A DNA stretch of 64,000 bases from JBQTHD01 sp052390275 (GTDB lineage Bacteria > Actinomycetota > Acidimicrobiia > Acidimicrobiales > AC-14): the NCBI GenBank assembly GCA_052390275.1, contig JBQTHD010000014.1, positions 1-64,000 on the forward strand, given 5' to 3'. The notes beneath the pieces are model-generated. The model did no database searches and was not told the origin of the DNA. It saw nothing but the letters and a program-made list of their open reading frames with translations. Positions within the stretch are counted from its first letter, which is position 1; each line of letters opens with the position of its first letter. Position numbers and translations under genes: made by a program. Below, one piece after another: positions 25,089 through 35,100 of this stretch.

Positions 25089-25672
25089 AGCAACCCGCCC
25101 GCCTCCAGGTCCACTTCCACCACCTCGTCGCCGCCCAGGGCGGAGATGACCATGGTGGCCTCGGCCCGACCCGCCAGACCACCGGCCGAAGTGGTCACCA
25201 CCAGCTCACAGCTTCGCCCGGGTACCAGTTCGGTGGCCAGGCAGTCGGTGCTGTCCACCGAGAAGGACTGGGCCTGGGGACCCTCCAGCAGGACCGGGCC
25301 CAACGACAGCGTTCCAGCCCCGGCGTTCTCCACCCGCACGGTGGCCGACCGCGCCCCCAGTGCCCGGAAATCGACAAGCTCCGGCTCGACCTGGAAGTTC
25401 TCCGTTTCCCCGAAGGTCGGTGCCGAGCCCCCCAGCCCCGGACTACCCAGCCCCGGACGGCGGGTGGTCGGAAACCCCGGAAGATCCTCGGGAGTGGTCG
25501 TGGTGGTGGCCGGGCCGGCGACGGTGCTGGTCGATGGTGGATCGTCGGAGTCGTTGCCCAGCCAGCCGGCCTGGACCGACACAGTGAGGATGGCGGCCAG
25601 TCCGGTGGTCAGCCCCGCCACCCCGGTGACCACGCCGGGAATGGAGGACCAGAAGTTCCGACCGTCAGCCAC
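25085..25672 (-). CDS. Membrane-anchored protein with Ig-like (ASPM-SPD-2-Hydin type) domain
   Basis: This encodes 195 residues from a GTG overlapping the mshC stop by 8 bases. The N-terminus reads NFWSSIPGVVTGVAGLTTGL, a common actinobacterial membrane-anchor motif, and continues into one hydrophobic helix. A Ser/Thr/Pro-rich linker (about 45-85) leads to a beta-sandwich region (FQVEPELVDFRALG, SATVRVENAGAGTLSLG, CLATELVPGRSCELVVT), with two cysteines. It is likely exposed outside the membrane for binding or structure. No enzyme motif is seen. Confidence 0.7.
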   Translation of the reverse strand: MADGRNFWSSIPGVVTGVAGLTTGLAAILTVSVQAGWLGNDSDDPPSTSTVAGPATTTTTPEDLPGFPTTRRPGLGSPGLGGSAPTFGETENFQVEPELVDFRALGARSATVRVENAGAGTLSLGPVLLEGPQAQSFSVDSTDCLATELVPGRSCELVVTTSAGGLAGRAEATMVISALGGDEVVEVDLEAGGLL

Positions 25673-26849
25673 GGGTGAGGGTGATACCCAGCAAGGCCGC
25701 ACCGGAACTGACGTCGGCCCCCCCGGCGGCCGCCCTGTCCAACGCCGCCACGGCTGCGGGGAGGTTCAGGTCGTCGTCGAGGGCCCGGCGAACGGTCCCC
25801 AGAGCCTCGTCAGGGGACGGCCAGCCCGGAGCGACGGCCTCGGCTGAGCCCGCCCCTGCCTGCGCGCTCCCGGCTGATTCGGCGGACCGCCGCCACCGGT
25901 CCAGTCGGTCGACAGCGGCCTGGAGGACCTCGTCGGTCCACTCCCAGGGCTGGCGGTAGGAATGGTCGAGCAGGGCCAGACGGACGGCCATGGGATCGGT
26001 ATCCCTCCTCAAGTCGGAAACGAAGACCAGGTTCCCCAGCGACTTCGACATTTTGGTGCCCGCGTAGTTGACCATAGGGGCATGCAGCCAGTGGCGGACG
26101 AAGGGCTGGCCGGTGGCGGCCTCGCTCTGGGCCGCCTCGCACTCGTGATGGGGAAAGATCAGATCGCTTCCGCCGCCGTGCAGGTCGATGGTGGTGCCCA
26201 ACTCCCGCAGGGCCAGGGCCGAACATTCGATGTGCCATCCGGGCCTCCCCGGCCCCCACATCGACGGCCACCAGGGCTCACCGGGCAGCGATGGCTGCCA
26301 GAGGATGAAGTCCAGCGGGTCCCGCTTGGCCGGGTCGGCCGGGTTTCCTCCACGTTCGGCGGCCAAACGGAGCATCTCGTCCCGTTCGAGGTGGCTGACC
26401 TGACCGAACGCGTCGAAGCTGGAAACGCTGAAATAGACGGCGCCGCCGGACTCATATGCGTGGCCCCGATCGAGGACCATGCCGACGAATCCCAGGATGT
26501 CGTGAATGGCAGACGTGGCGGCCGGTTCGCTGAAGGAGGCGAGCATTCCCAGGGCGACCATGTCGTCATCGAAACGAGCCGTTTCAGTCTTGGCCAGGTC
26601 CTGGTAGTCGATCCCTATTGCTGCGGATCGGGCCAGCAGGTCGTCATCGACGTCGGTCACATTGCGGACGCACTGCGTCCGGTGTCCCAGGTCCCGCAAG
26701 CGGCGTTGAAGCACGTCGTAGAGGGCGTAGGTGGCGGCGTGGCCCACGTGGGTGGCGTCGTAGGGGGTGATCCCGCAGGTGTAGATGGTCACCGTCGGGC
26801 CGGGGTTGAAGGGCACCACCTGGCGTCGGGCGGTGTCATAGAGGCGCAT
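25665..26849 (-). CDS. mshC: Cysteine:glucosaminyl-inositol ligase (mycothiol synthesis)
   Basis: MshC uses ATP to join cysteine to GlcN-inositol in mycothiol synthesis, and it evolved from cysteinyl-tRNA synthetase. The active-site segment TCGITPYDATHVGHAATY is the MshC form, not the CysRS form (CGPTVYDxxHIGH), and the protein lacks the C-terminal tRNA anticodon domain, having only 394 residues. The second signature GTKMSKSLGN (KMSKS) and the zinc residues GWHIECSAL and HHECE are present. The ATG at 26849 matches the family start (MRLYDTA). Mycothiol is specific to actinobacteria, which supports the host assignment. Confidence 0.92.
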   Translation of the reverse strand: MRLYDTARRQVVPFNPGPTVTIYTCGITPYDATHVGHAATYALYDVLQRRLRDLGHRTQCVRNVTDVDDDLLARSAAIGIDYQDLAKTETARFDDDMVALGMLASFSEPAATSAIHDILGFVGMVLDRGHAYESGGAVYFSVSSFDAFGQVSHLERDEMLRLAAERGGNPADPAKRDPLDFILWQPSLPGEPWWPSMWGPGRPGWHIECSALALRELGTTIDLHGGGSDLIFPHHECEAAQSEAATGQPFVRHWLHAPMVNYAGTKMSKSLGNLVFVSDLRRDTDPMAVRLALLDHSYRQPWEWTDEVLQAAVDRLDRWRRSAESAGSAQAGAGSAEAVAPGWPSPDEALGTVRRALDDDLNLPAAVAALDRAAAGGADVSSGAALLGITLTRG

Positions 26850-26870
26850 CAACGGCCGCACCCTGCGGGC

Positions 26871-26915
26871 GGGATCACTGTCCCCGGGATCACTGTCACC
26901 GGGAAAACTGTCCGT
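26871..26915 (-). repeat. 15-bp minisatellite, three copies, upstream of mshC
   Basis: Units of GGGATCACTGTCCCC with one to five changes end 22 bases before the mshC start codon on the same strand, in the 160-base gap after the F420 reductase gene. In the mshC frame they read PGDSD. Confidence 0.8.
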
Positions 26916-27009
26916 GCTGGCCACAGGATCGCGGGCCCGAAGATCGCTGGCCTCGGGGCGCTGCTGCTGGCCACCGAAGGGCGCGCGCCAGTGCCCCAGG
27001 GCACCGGGC

Positions 27010-27666
27010 TCAACCGCCGAAACCCAACAGGGCCACGCTGGCCCGGGACCGGTATCGGGAGTTGATCCCCACCAGGACGGCGGTGAAGGCCTCCACCGGC
27101 CCGGCATTGACGAGCCCACCGGCGTCGAGAGCCCGCAGGTCGGGCATGGCGTCCACCAGCCTCGACGCCGCCTTGGTGGCCTCGGGATGGTCGGAACAGA
27201 CCAGGACGTCGCCGGCCAGAGGCCGGTCGAGATCAGCGACGTTGGCGGCGGGAAGGTGCTGGAACGCTGCGGCAACGAGGGCCCCGGGCGCGGCCTCGGC
27301 CACCCCCACCGCCACCGAACCACCGGGTGGGGTGATGGCCTGAAACTTGCCGTCCACCCGGGCCAGTGCATTGGCCATGGAGATGACCACCCGGCCGTCG
27401 AGGGCCGCGGCCAGTTCCCGGGCGGTATCGGTGGCCGCTGACCACGACGTGGCCAGAACCACGATCTCGTGTTCGCAGGCGGCCAGGTTGGTCCCGCCCA
27501 TGATGGGCAGCGATCGCTGCGGCCATCGGGCAACCAGATCGGCGGCCGCCGCCTCGGCCCGGTCAGCCGACCGGGAACCCAGGAACACCTCGGTTCCTCC
27601 GGCGGCCAGCCGGGCGGCCAGGGCCGTGCCGGCCGGGCCGGTGCCTCCCACTAGTCCCACGCGCAT
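27010..27666 (-). CDS. fno: F420H2:NADP oxidoreductase (NADPH-dependent F420 reductase)
   Basis: This enzyme moves hydride between coenzyme F420 and NADP. Its 218 residues fit the family: the N-terminal Rossmann motif MRVGLVGGTGPAGTALA, the NADP-phosphate-binding GSRSADRA, and the central TSWSAATDTA and HLPAANVADLDRPLAGDVL blocks of the F420 side. Its presence means F420 is used in this cell. It is divergent from the PhoD-like gene and lies upstream of mshC, grouping two actinobacterial redox-cofactor genes. Confidence 0.88.
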   Translation of the reverse strand: MRVGLVGGTGPAGTALAARLAAGGTEVFLGSRSADRAEAAAADLVARWPQRSLPIMGGTNLAACEHEIVVLATSWSAATDTARELAAALDGRVVISMANALARVDGKFQAITPPGGSVAVGVAEAAPGALVAAAFQHLPAANVADLDRPLAGDVLVCSDHPEATKAASRLVDAMPDLRALDAGGLVNAGPVEAFTAVLVGINSRYRSRASVALLGFGG

Positions 27667-27793
27667 GGCCCCAACAGTTGCACAACCGCCCCCATCGCCC
27701 GCGGCCGGCGCTCCCTGGCAGACGTCACGCCAGGACCTGTCGCTACGGGGCCGGACCTGAGCGACGAGCCGAGGGGTGGCCCGAGCCGGCCGA

Positions 27794-27799
27794 TAGCGT
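27794..27799 (+). promoter_or_regulatory. Candidate -10 element of the PhoD-like gene (leaderless type)
   Basis: TAGCGT stands 7 bases before the in-frame ATA at 27807. The 140-base space back to the divergent fno start would hold both promoters. Confidence 0.3.
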
Positions 27800-27806
27800 C
27801 GGTGCC

Positions 27807-29444
27807 ATAAGCCCCGACCGCCACGGTCCCCCTTCGGCCGGGGTCCCCACCACCCTCTCCACCGCCAACGCCCATTTCCCTCAAGGCGTGGCCAGCGCCG
27901 ATCCCGGGGTTGACCGGGTCGTCATCTGGACGCGCGCCGCCCGGCCCGGTCGAATCCGCTGGCGGATCTCCTCCCGCGACGACCTGTCGGATCCAGTCGC
28001 CTCCGGGGACGTGGTGGCCACCCACGCCACCGATCAGACCGTCATGGTGGACGTCACCGGCCTCGAGGCCGGCACCACCTACTGGTACGGGTTCATCACA
28101 GGCGCCGGCCAACGTTCCCCCACCGGCAGAACGCGCACCGCCGCCATGGAAGGTGTCCACGCCCGCATCGCCGTGGTCGGTTGTGCGTCGCTCAGAACCG
28201 GCTACTTCACTGCCTATCGCCACGTGGCCGCCCGGGAGTTGGATCTTGTGCTGCACGTCGGCGACTACATCTACGAAAGCGGTCGCCGGGGTCGGGGTCG
28301 GGCGGTCCGGGGCGTCGAGCCGGATCACGCATGCGTGACCCTGGGCGACTACCGGGCCCGCCACGCCCAGTACCGAAGCGATCCCGATCTGCGCCTCCTC
28401 CACGCGGCCCACCCGGTTGCCGCCATCTGGGACGACCACGACCTGGCCGGGAGCACCTGGTCCGGTGGGGCCGGGTCACACGATCCCAACCTCCACGGTC
28501 CATGGCCCGCCCGGGTGGCCGCAGCGGTGGCGGCGTGGCGGGAATGGGTTCCGCTGCGTTCTCCCGATCCTGCCCACCCCTCCCGCATCCATCGATCGAT
28601 CTCCCTGGGCGGGGCAGCCCAACTCCTGCTCCTCGACACCCGCCTGGCCGGCCGGGACCGCCCGGCCGCCGGCGGCCGGCGGCCGGTGATGGGTGTGGTC
28701 CGCCGCCGCCGCTCTCTGCTGGGCGACAGCCAGTGGGAGTGGTTGGAGTCGGCCCTGGAGATGGGCAGCCCCGGGCGATCCCCGGCTCCATGGCAGTTGG
28801 TGGCCAGCCCCGTGGTGTGCTCACCCATGGCAGCACTGCGCCTGGGTCGCCGGATACGTGGCGGCGGCACCGGCCGCGGCGATGGCCGCGGCGGTGGTGG
28901 TGGTGGTGGCCTGGGCATAAACCCCGATCAGTGGGACGGCTATCCGGCCGAGCGTTCCCGACTGCTGGCTGCCGGTGCGCGGAACTCCTCCGGCAATCCT
29001 CTGGTGATTCTGGCTGGCGACCTTCACTCGTCGTGGGCCGGCGAGATCGCCGGGAGGGAAGGCAACGGCGACGGGGCCGCCGGTCGCGGTGCGGCCGTCG
29101 AGTTCGTGACCCCCGCCGTTAGCTCCACCCCGTTCGCCCGCCTGATGCTGCCGGCCCTGCCCGGTGCCGCCGGTGCGGCCATGGCCTGGGCCGGGGCTCG
29201 CTGGATGCAGGCCCAGAATCCCCATCTGCGGTTCTGCGACCTTGTAGAACGCGGCTACCTGGTGCTTGACATCCGCCCCGAGCGGATTCAGGCCGACTGG
29301 TGGCATCTTTCGTCTGTGGCCAGTCCCAATGGCACGGAACACTGGGCCGGGGGTTGGGTTCTGCCCGCCGGGTCCGGGCGCCTGACCCCGGCGGTGGCCC
29401 CTGCCGACGGTCCCCTGCGTGGAGCGGGCCTGGCACATCGTTAG
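27807..29444 (+). CDS. PhoD-like alkaline phosphatase/phosphodiesterase; start uncertain
   Basis: This is a metallophosphatase of the PhoD family. The N-terminal Fn3-like part has FPQGVASADPGVDRVVIWTR. The catalytic part has VVGCASLRTG, LVLHVGDYIYESG, WDDHDLAGSTW and ILAGDLHSSW, which supply the metal ligands. There is no Tat or Sec signal, unlike many PhoD enzymes, so it may be cytoplasmic. A Gly/Arg-rich loop at about residues 345-370 is an insertion. The only standard start upstream (TTG at 27678) lies 12 bases from the divergent fno start and adds 43 unconserved residues. The ATA at 27807 with TAGCGT before it fits better but is non-standard. Confidence 0.8.
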   Translation: MSPDRHGPPSAGVPTTLSTANAHFPQGVASADPGVDRVVIWTRAARPGRIRWRISSRDDLSDPVASGDVVATHATDQTVMVDVTGLEAGTTYWYGFITGAGQRSPTGRTRTAAMEGVHARIAVVGCASLRTGYFTAYRHVAARELDLVLHVGDYIYESGRRGRGRAVRGVEPDHACVTLGDYRARHAQYRSDPDLRLLHAAHPVAAIWDDHDLAGSTWSGGAGSHDPNLHGPWPARVAAAVAAWREWVPLRSPDPAHPSRIHRSISLGGAAQLLLLDTRLAGRDRPAAGGRRPVMGVVRRRRSLLGDSQWEWLESALEMGSPGRSPAPWQLVASPVVCSPMAALRLGRRIRGGGTGRGDGRGGGGGGGLGINPDQWDGYPAERSRLLAAGARNSSGNPLVILAGDLHSSWAGEIAGREGNGDGAAGRGAAVEFVTPAVSSTPFARLMLPALPGAAGAAMAWAGARWMQAQNPHLRFCDLVERGYLVLDIRPERIQADWWHLSSVASPNGTEHWAGGWVLPAGSGRLTPAVAPADGPLRGAGLAHR

Positions 29445-29447
29445 GGT
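29442..29447 (+). promoter_or_regulatory. Candidate -10 element of the MBL-fold gene (leaderless type)
   Basis: TAGGGT lies 6 bases before the GTG at 29454, overlapping the end of the preceding gene. Confidence 0.4.
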
Positions 29448-29453
29448 CCTTCC

Positions 29454-30128
29454 GTGCCCCGACCGAGATCGACTGGTCAGCCGACACCTCCCGGCCAGCC
29501 GATAGCGATTGGGACCGGAATCCCTGCGCCCGAGTACGTCGACTCCAGCCTGGAGATCACCCGGGTGGTGGTCGGGCCTCTGGACAACAACGTGTTCGTG
29601 GTCCGATGCCGGGACCAGGGCGAGGCGGTGCTGATCGATGCCGCCGACGAACACCGTCTCCTTTTGGCCTTGTGCCGACAACTGGGGGTGCGGCGGGTGA
29701 TCGAAACCCATGGTCACCGCGACCACATCGCCGCGGTTCCGGCCCTGCGAAACGCCGGTTACGACGTTGCCATTGCCGCCGGGGACAGTGAGATGCTGGC
29801 CTCATATGACTCAATCCTGGAGGACGACTCGGTCATCGAGGTCGGTCGGCTGCGCCTTCGGATCATCCACACTCCCGGACACACGCCCGGGTCCATGTGT
29901 TTTTGGATCGAGGGCAGCCCCCTGGTCTTTTCAGGTGACACCCTTTTCCCCGGCGGACCGGGGTCGACCCGGTTCTCCCACAGCAGCTTCAACCAGATCA
30001 TTGATTCGATCGAAACCCGCCTGTTCGGTTTCGCAGACGACACCATCATCATGCCCGGCCACGGCCGATACACCACGATCGGGTCCGAGCGCCCCCACCT
30101 GGATGAATGGGTGTCCCGAGGCTGGTAG
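29454..30128 (+). CDS. Metallo-beta-lactamase-fold hydrolase (glyoxalase II-like)
   Basis: This encodes 224 residues with the complete two-metal site: THGHRDH (His86, His88, Asp90, His91), HTPGHTPGS, FSGDTLFPGG and the C-terminal PGHGRYT. This pattern fits the glyoxalase II-type hydrolases that cleave thioesters. In a mycothiol-using cell the substrate could be a mycothiol conjugate, but this is only inference. There is no signal peptide. It starts 10 bases after the PhoD-like gene. Confidence 0.85.
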   Translation: MPRPRSTGQPTPPGQPIAIGTGIPAPEYVDSSLEITRVVVGPLDNNVFVVRCRDQGEAVLIDAADEHRLLLALCRQLGVRRVIETHGHRDHIAAVPALRNAGYDVAIAAGDSEMLASYDSILEDDSVIEVGRLRLRIIHTPGHTPGSMCFWIEGSPLVFSGDTLFPGGPGSTRFSHSSFNQIIDSIETRLFGFADDTIIMPGHGRYTTIGSERPHLDEWVSRGW

Positions 30129-30216
30129 CCGGATGACTGTGTGTGACGGACGCGCTGGTTGCATCGGCCCAGCGGTTGCGGCTTCGGTCCGGTGCGGGTG
30201 ACCGATGTTCTGCCGA

Positions 30217-32184
30217 TCACGCCAAGTCCGAGACCCGGTCCAGGTCGTCCGGGGTGACGACTCTGGCCGACAGCGCGTGGGCCAGAGCGGTGGCCAGGCC
30301 CAGGCGGGTGGGACCGGACTCGGTGTCGATGACCACCGTGTCGATGGCGGCGGCCACGACCTCTGAGGCCACCGACCGGGCTTCGGCAAGGGGATCCTGG
30401 CCGGGGGATGCGGCGGTGGCCCGGCCGTCGGTGACGACCACCAGGCGGGGCACGTGCGCTCCCCCGGCCCTCCCAGCCAGCGCCAGATCCAGGCCGGCCC
30501 GCAGCCCCGCCGCCAAGGGGGTGCGTCCGCCGGTCGACACCTCGGCCACCCGGGCCCGGGCCACCTCCACACTGGCGGTGGGCCGCAGCACCACTTCGGC
30601 CCCCGACCCGGAGAAGGTGACCAGCGCCACCCGGTCCCGGCGCTGGTAGGCGTCCATGAGCAGGCTGAACATGAGGGTCTTGGCCGTCTCCAACCGTTGA
30701 TGAACACCCATAGACCCGGATGCATCAACCACCAGCACCACCAGGCTGGCTGGTCGATGCTCCCGGCGCGGCTCCCGGACATCCGCCAGGGCCATTGGCA
30801 GGGGGTCGGCCTGGGTCCTCGCCGCCCGGGTGACCGCCGCCCGGGCGGTGGCCGTCACCGCTACTCCGGCGGGGCCAGACGGGTCCGCCGGGATCTGGTC
30901 GCCCAGCACCCGCCCACGTCGGTTCGTCCCTACCGAACTGTTCTGCCGGCTCCGCTGCCATCCGGCAGCCTCCGGCCGGCCGACACGGGAGCTTGGGCCG
31001 ACCCGAGCCTGTGAACCCGCGAAATCCTCCCCGGCGGTTGGAAACTCGGCGCTGATCCCGTCGGGGGCCCTCGACCCGTTGGCCCGGTCTCCTGTGGCGC
31101 TGGGCCGCATCTGAGCCTCTGCCTCGATCCCGCCATCGTCTCCGGCGGCGGGGCCGTGCTCTCCGGCGGCGGGGCCGTGCTCTCCGGCGACGGGGCCGTG
31201 CTCGGAGCCGGCGCCCTGTTCGCCGGCTTCGGCCCGCGGTGGTCCAGCGTCGTAGCCTCCTGATTCGAGGGCGGCCTCCAGTGCCTCGGCGAACGACCCC
31301 GACTGGCCAGAACCGCCGGACTCGTTCTTGCCGCCGGCAGGGGCGAAGGGATGGCGGCGCCGGTGGGCGAGGGCCAGCGGGGCCACCCGGTGCAGGTCTG
31401 CGGCACCGACCCGGGCCCGCCCCTGGAGGCCGGCCAGCGCGGCGGCCGCCCGCAGGAGACTCAAGTCTCCGCGCAGCCCCTCCACGCCCCAATCGGCACA
31501 GGCCCGGCAGACAACCCGGATCATCGCCTGCTCGGTTGGAACTCCCCCCGCCCGCCGCACCTGAGCGGAGATCTCGTCAGTTTGGGGTGACCACCGGGAG
31601 GAGAAGTCCTCGGGATCGGATTCGAATGCCAGGCGCCGCGTTACGGCGTCCGCCCGCTGGTCGGGATCGTCGAGGGAGCCAACCTCTGCGGAAAGGCCGA
31701 ACCTGTCGAGCAACTGGGGCCGAAGTTCTCCCTCCTCCGGGTTCATGGAACCGATGAGCACGAATCGGCTGGGGTGGGTCCACGAGACTCCTTCGCGCTC
31801 CACCCGATTGATGCCTGAGGCCGCGGCATCGAGCAGTACGTCCACCAGATGGTCGGCCAACAGGTTGATCTCGTCGACGTAGAGAACGCCGCCGTGGGCC
31901 TGGGCCAGCAGGCCCGGCTTGGCCACGGACTCACCGGTGATGAGCATCTGGGCCACGTCGACCGATCCCACCACCCGGTCCTCGGTCGCGCCCAGGGGAA
32001 GTTCGACGAATGGAGTGCCATCGGGCATGAGCGCCGCCAACCCCCGGGCCAGGGTGGTCTTGGCCGAACCCTTGTGACCCCGAAGGAGAACCCCACCCAG
32101 CCCCGGATCTGCCGCAGCCAGCAGCAGAGCCAGTTTGGCGTCCGCGTGGCCGACCACCGCGGCGAACGGGAAGTCGGGGCTCAT
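30217..32184 (-). CDS. Magnesium/cobalt chelatase AAA+ subunit, I and D domains fused
   Basis: This is the probable ATPase motor for CobN in cobalt insertion. The N-terminal AAA+ module has Walker A GHKGSAKTT (36-44) and Walker B VLYVDEINLL as in BchI. A Gly/Ala/Pro-rich linker (about 280-470), with an EHGPAAG repeat, leads to a VWA domain with the MIDAS motif DASGSM (487-492) and later TDG as in BchD. The 4-base overlap with the cobN stop shows coupled translation. Actinobacteria often use such a ChlI/D fusion with CobN in place of CobS/CobT. Confidence 0.85.
   Translation of the reverse strand: MSPDFPFAAVVGHADAKLALLLAAADPGLGGVLLRGHKGSAKTTLARGLAALMPDGTPFVELPLGATEDRVVGSVDVAQMLITGESVAKPGLLAQAHGGVLYVDEINLLADHLVDVLLDAAASGINRVEREGVSWTHPSRFVLIGSMNPEEGELRPQLLDRFGLSAEVGSLDDPDQRADAVTRRLAFESDPEDFSSRWSPQTDEISAQVRRAGGVPTEQAMIRVVCRACADWGVEGLRGDLSLLRAAAALAGLQGRARVGAADLHRVAPLALAHRRRHPFAPAGGKNESGGSGQSGSFAEALEAALESGGYDAGPPRAEAGEQGAGSEHGPVAGEHGPAAGEHGPAAGDDGGIEAEAQMRPSATGDRANGSRAPDGISAEFPTAGEDFAGSQARVGPSSRVGRPEAAGWQRSRQNSSVGTNRRGRVLGDQIPADPSGPAGVAVTATARAAVTRAARTQADPLPMALADVREPRREHRPASLVVLVVDASGSMGVHQRLETAKTLMFSLLMDAYQRRDRVALVTFSGSGAEVVLRPTASVEVARARVAEVSTGGRTPLAAGLRAGLDLALAGRAGGAHVPRLVVVTDGRATAASPGQDPLAEARSVASEVVAAAIDTVVIDTESGPTRLGLATALAHALSARVVTPDDLDRVSDLA
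31141..31203 (-). repeat. 21-bp minisatellite, three copies
   Basis: Two perfect units and one with a single change (TCCGGCGGCGGGGCCGTGCTC) encode the GEHGPAA repeats in the linker of the chelatase subunit. Confidence 0.9.
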
Positions 32185-35100
32185 CGGTCCTCTTCCCAGC
32201 CCTCGGCCTCCAACAGCGCGGATTGCAGGGTCTTGAGGGACAGGTCCGAGGCGTCCCAGAGGCCCCGATCGGCCGCCTCCAGCAACCGTTCAACGATGGA
32301 GCGCAGCGCCCAGGGATTGGACCTGGAGAAGAACTCCCGGATCAGGGGGTCGGCGACATAGGACTGGGTAACCCGCTCGTACATCCAGTCGGCCACGACT
32401 CCGGCGGTGGCGTCATAGCCGAACATGTAGTCAACCGTGGCTGCCATTTCGAAGGCGCCCTTGTAGCCATGGTCAACCATGGCTGATATCCACTTCGGGT
32501 TGATCACCCGGCTGCGCACCACCCGGGCCGCTTCCTCGGCCAGCGACCGGACCCGGGGTCGGGACGGGTCGGAGGAATCACCGAACCAGGCCCGGGGGGC
32601 GCTCCCCGTGATGACCTCTATCGCAGCCACCATCCCCCCGTGGTCCTGGAGGTAGTCGTCGGAGTCGAAGATGTCGTGCTCCCGGTTGTCCTGGTTCTTT
32701 AGCGCCACCTCCACCGTGGACAGGCGGCGGGCCATCGCTTCGACGGCCGGGGCTCCCATGGTCCGGCGCCCGTAGGACCATCCGCCCCACGACAGGTAGA
32801 TCTCGGCCAGGTCGCCCCGACCATCCCATCGCCCGGACTCCAGCACCGAAAGGATCCCGGATCCGTAGGCCCCGGGCTTGGGTCCAAAGATGCGAGGGTC
32901 GTCGTCGAAGCCGGCGAGATTCGCGGCGTCGTCGAGGAGGGCGACGACGTGGGGGAAGGCATCGCGGAAGAAGCCCGATATCCGCAGGGTCACATCCACC
33001 CTGGGCCGGCGGAGTTCGTCAGCCGGGATCAGTTCCACCGCCCTGACCCGTCCCGACTCGGCCTCCCACAGCGGTCGTACGCCCATGAGAGCCAGAGCGC
33101 AGGCCACATCGTCCCCACCCGTGCGCATGGCCGCGGTACCCCACGCCACCAGGCCCACGGAGGCGGGAGGGCGCCCCTCCTCTGCCGTGTGCCGCTCGAT
33201 CACCCCCCTGGCCAGGGCCTGACCCACGTCCCAGGCCAGGCGGGAGGGGATGGCCTTGGGGTCAACGGAATAGAAGTTCCGCCCGGTCGGAAGGACGTGG
33301 GCCATGCCTCGACTGGGGGCGCCGGAGGGGCCGGGGGGAACGGCTCGGCCGGCCAGGCCGGCCAGCAGGTTGTCGATCTCGTCAGTGGTGGCGGCCAGGT
33401 CGGGGATCAACCGGTTACAGATCCAGGCCAGGGTGGGGTCGCCACCGGTGTAGGTCCAGCCAGCCGCGGCCAGGGCGCTGACCTGGGCCCGCGCCTCGGT
33501 CTCGGCCTCGTCCAGGGCGTGGCGGCCGGCCCGGGTGTCGGTGCGTCGCAGCGCCGGCACCGACCCCTGGGGCAGCCGGGTCAGGGCCAGAACCAGGTCG
33601 ATCAACGCCTCGCCCTGGGGCGGGCGGCCGAGCACATGAAGCCCGCCGCGAATCTGGGCGTCCTTCAACTCGCACAGATAGCCGTCGATGTGGCCGACCA
33701 GTTCATCGAATGCTTCGGCTTCGGGGCGGGCACTGATCCCCAGGTCCCGGTGGATCTCGGCCTCGACCAGCAGATCCCACACCGCCCGGCGGACGGCCGG
33801 AAGCTTGGCCGGGTCCATGGCCGCCACCCGGGCGTGCTCGTCGAGAAGGGTCTCCAACCGGGCCAGTTCGTCGTAGGTGTCAGCCCGGGTCAGCGGCGGG
33901 ACCAGATGGTCGACCACGACGGCATGCGCGCGGCGCTTGGCCTGGGTCCCCTCCCCCGGGTCGTTCACGACGAAGGGATAGAAGAGGGGAACGTCGCCAA
34001 GGGCAGCGTCGGTTGCACACGCCGCCGACAGGCCCACCCCCTTGCCCGGCAACCATTCCAGTGTCCCGTGCTTGCCCACGTGGACGATGGCGTCGGCCTT
34101 CCAGTCCTCGGCCAACCAACGGTAGAACCCCAGGTAGTGGTGGGTGGGAGCCAGGTCCGGCGAGTGGTAGACGGCGATTGGATCAGCGCCGAACCCCCGC
34201 GGCGGCTGGACGGCCACCAGAACATTTCCCAGGTCGATCCCGGAGAACACGAAGCTTCCCCGGGGGGCGCTAACTTCGCCGGGAGGCGGCCCCCAGGCAC
34301 AGGTGACCGCCGCGGCCAGGTCGGCGGGCAGGGTGGCGAACCACGACGTGTAGACCCCAGGATCGCCTCGGCCCACGGCCAGGGCCTCCTGGGCGGCCGA
34401 CGCCCGGGCGTCGTCGTAGACCAGGCCGTCGGCTAACTCCGCCATCAGGGCGTCGGAACTCTCCGGCTGACGCTCGACCCGGTAGCCGGCTGCTGCCATG
34501 GCAGCCAACAGACCCACGACCGACGCGGGCGTGTCCAGACCCACGGCATTTCCCAGGCGGCTTCGCCGGGTGGGGTAGGCGCTCATCACCAGGGCCACCC
34601 GCCGCTCGCCCACCCGAATGTGGCCCAGCCGGGCGAGGCCCACCGCGGTGGCGGCCAACCGGTCGACCCGGTCGCCCACGGTGCGATAGGCGGTGATGGC
34701 CGAGCCGAGAGCGTCGCCGTCATCGACCACCTCCTTGAAGGAGAAGGGCACCGAAATGACCCGGCCGTCGAACTCACAGATGGCGACGCTCATGGCCACG
34801 TCCATGGGCGAGAGACCGGCGGCGCTGGCCTTCCAGGTGGATGCCGACCCGGTGGAGCAGATCCCCTGGACGACGGGGACATCCAGGCGGGCCAGCGCAC
34901 CGGGATCCCAACCATCGCCATCAGCACCGGCGGACCCGGCGGCCAGGACGGTGGTGATCACCACGTCGACCTCCCGTTCGGCCAACACGTCGACCACCTC
35001 GACGTCGCGTCGAAGCGAGTAGCACCACAGCGCCACCACCTCGGCCCCGGCGGCGACGATCGCCTCGCAGAGGTCGTCGACGAAGCCCGTGTTTCCCGAC

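Noticed and set aside
25665..26849. Cysteinyl-tRNA synthetase
   Set aside because: The active-site segment is the MshC type (ITPYDATHVGHAATY) and the anticodon-binding C-terminus is absent.
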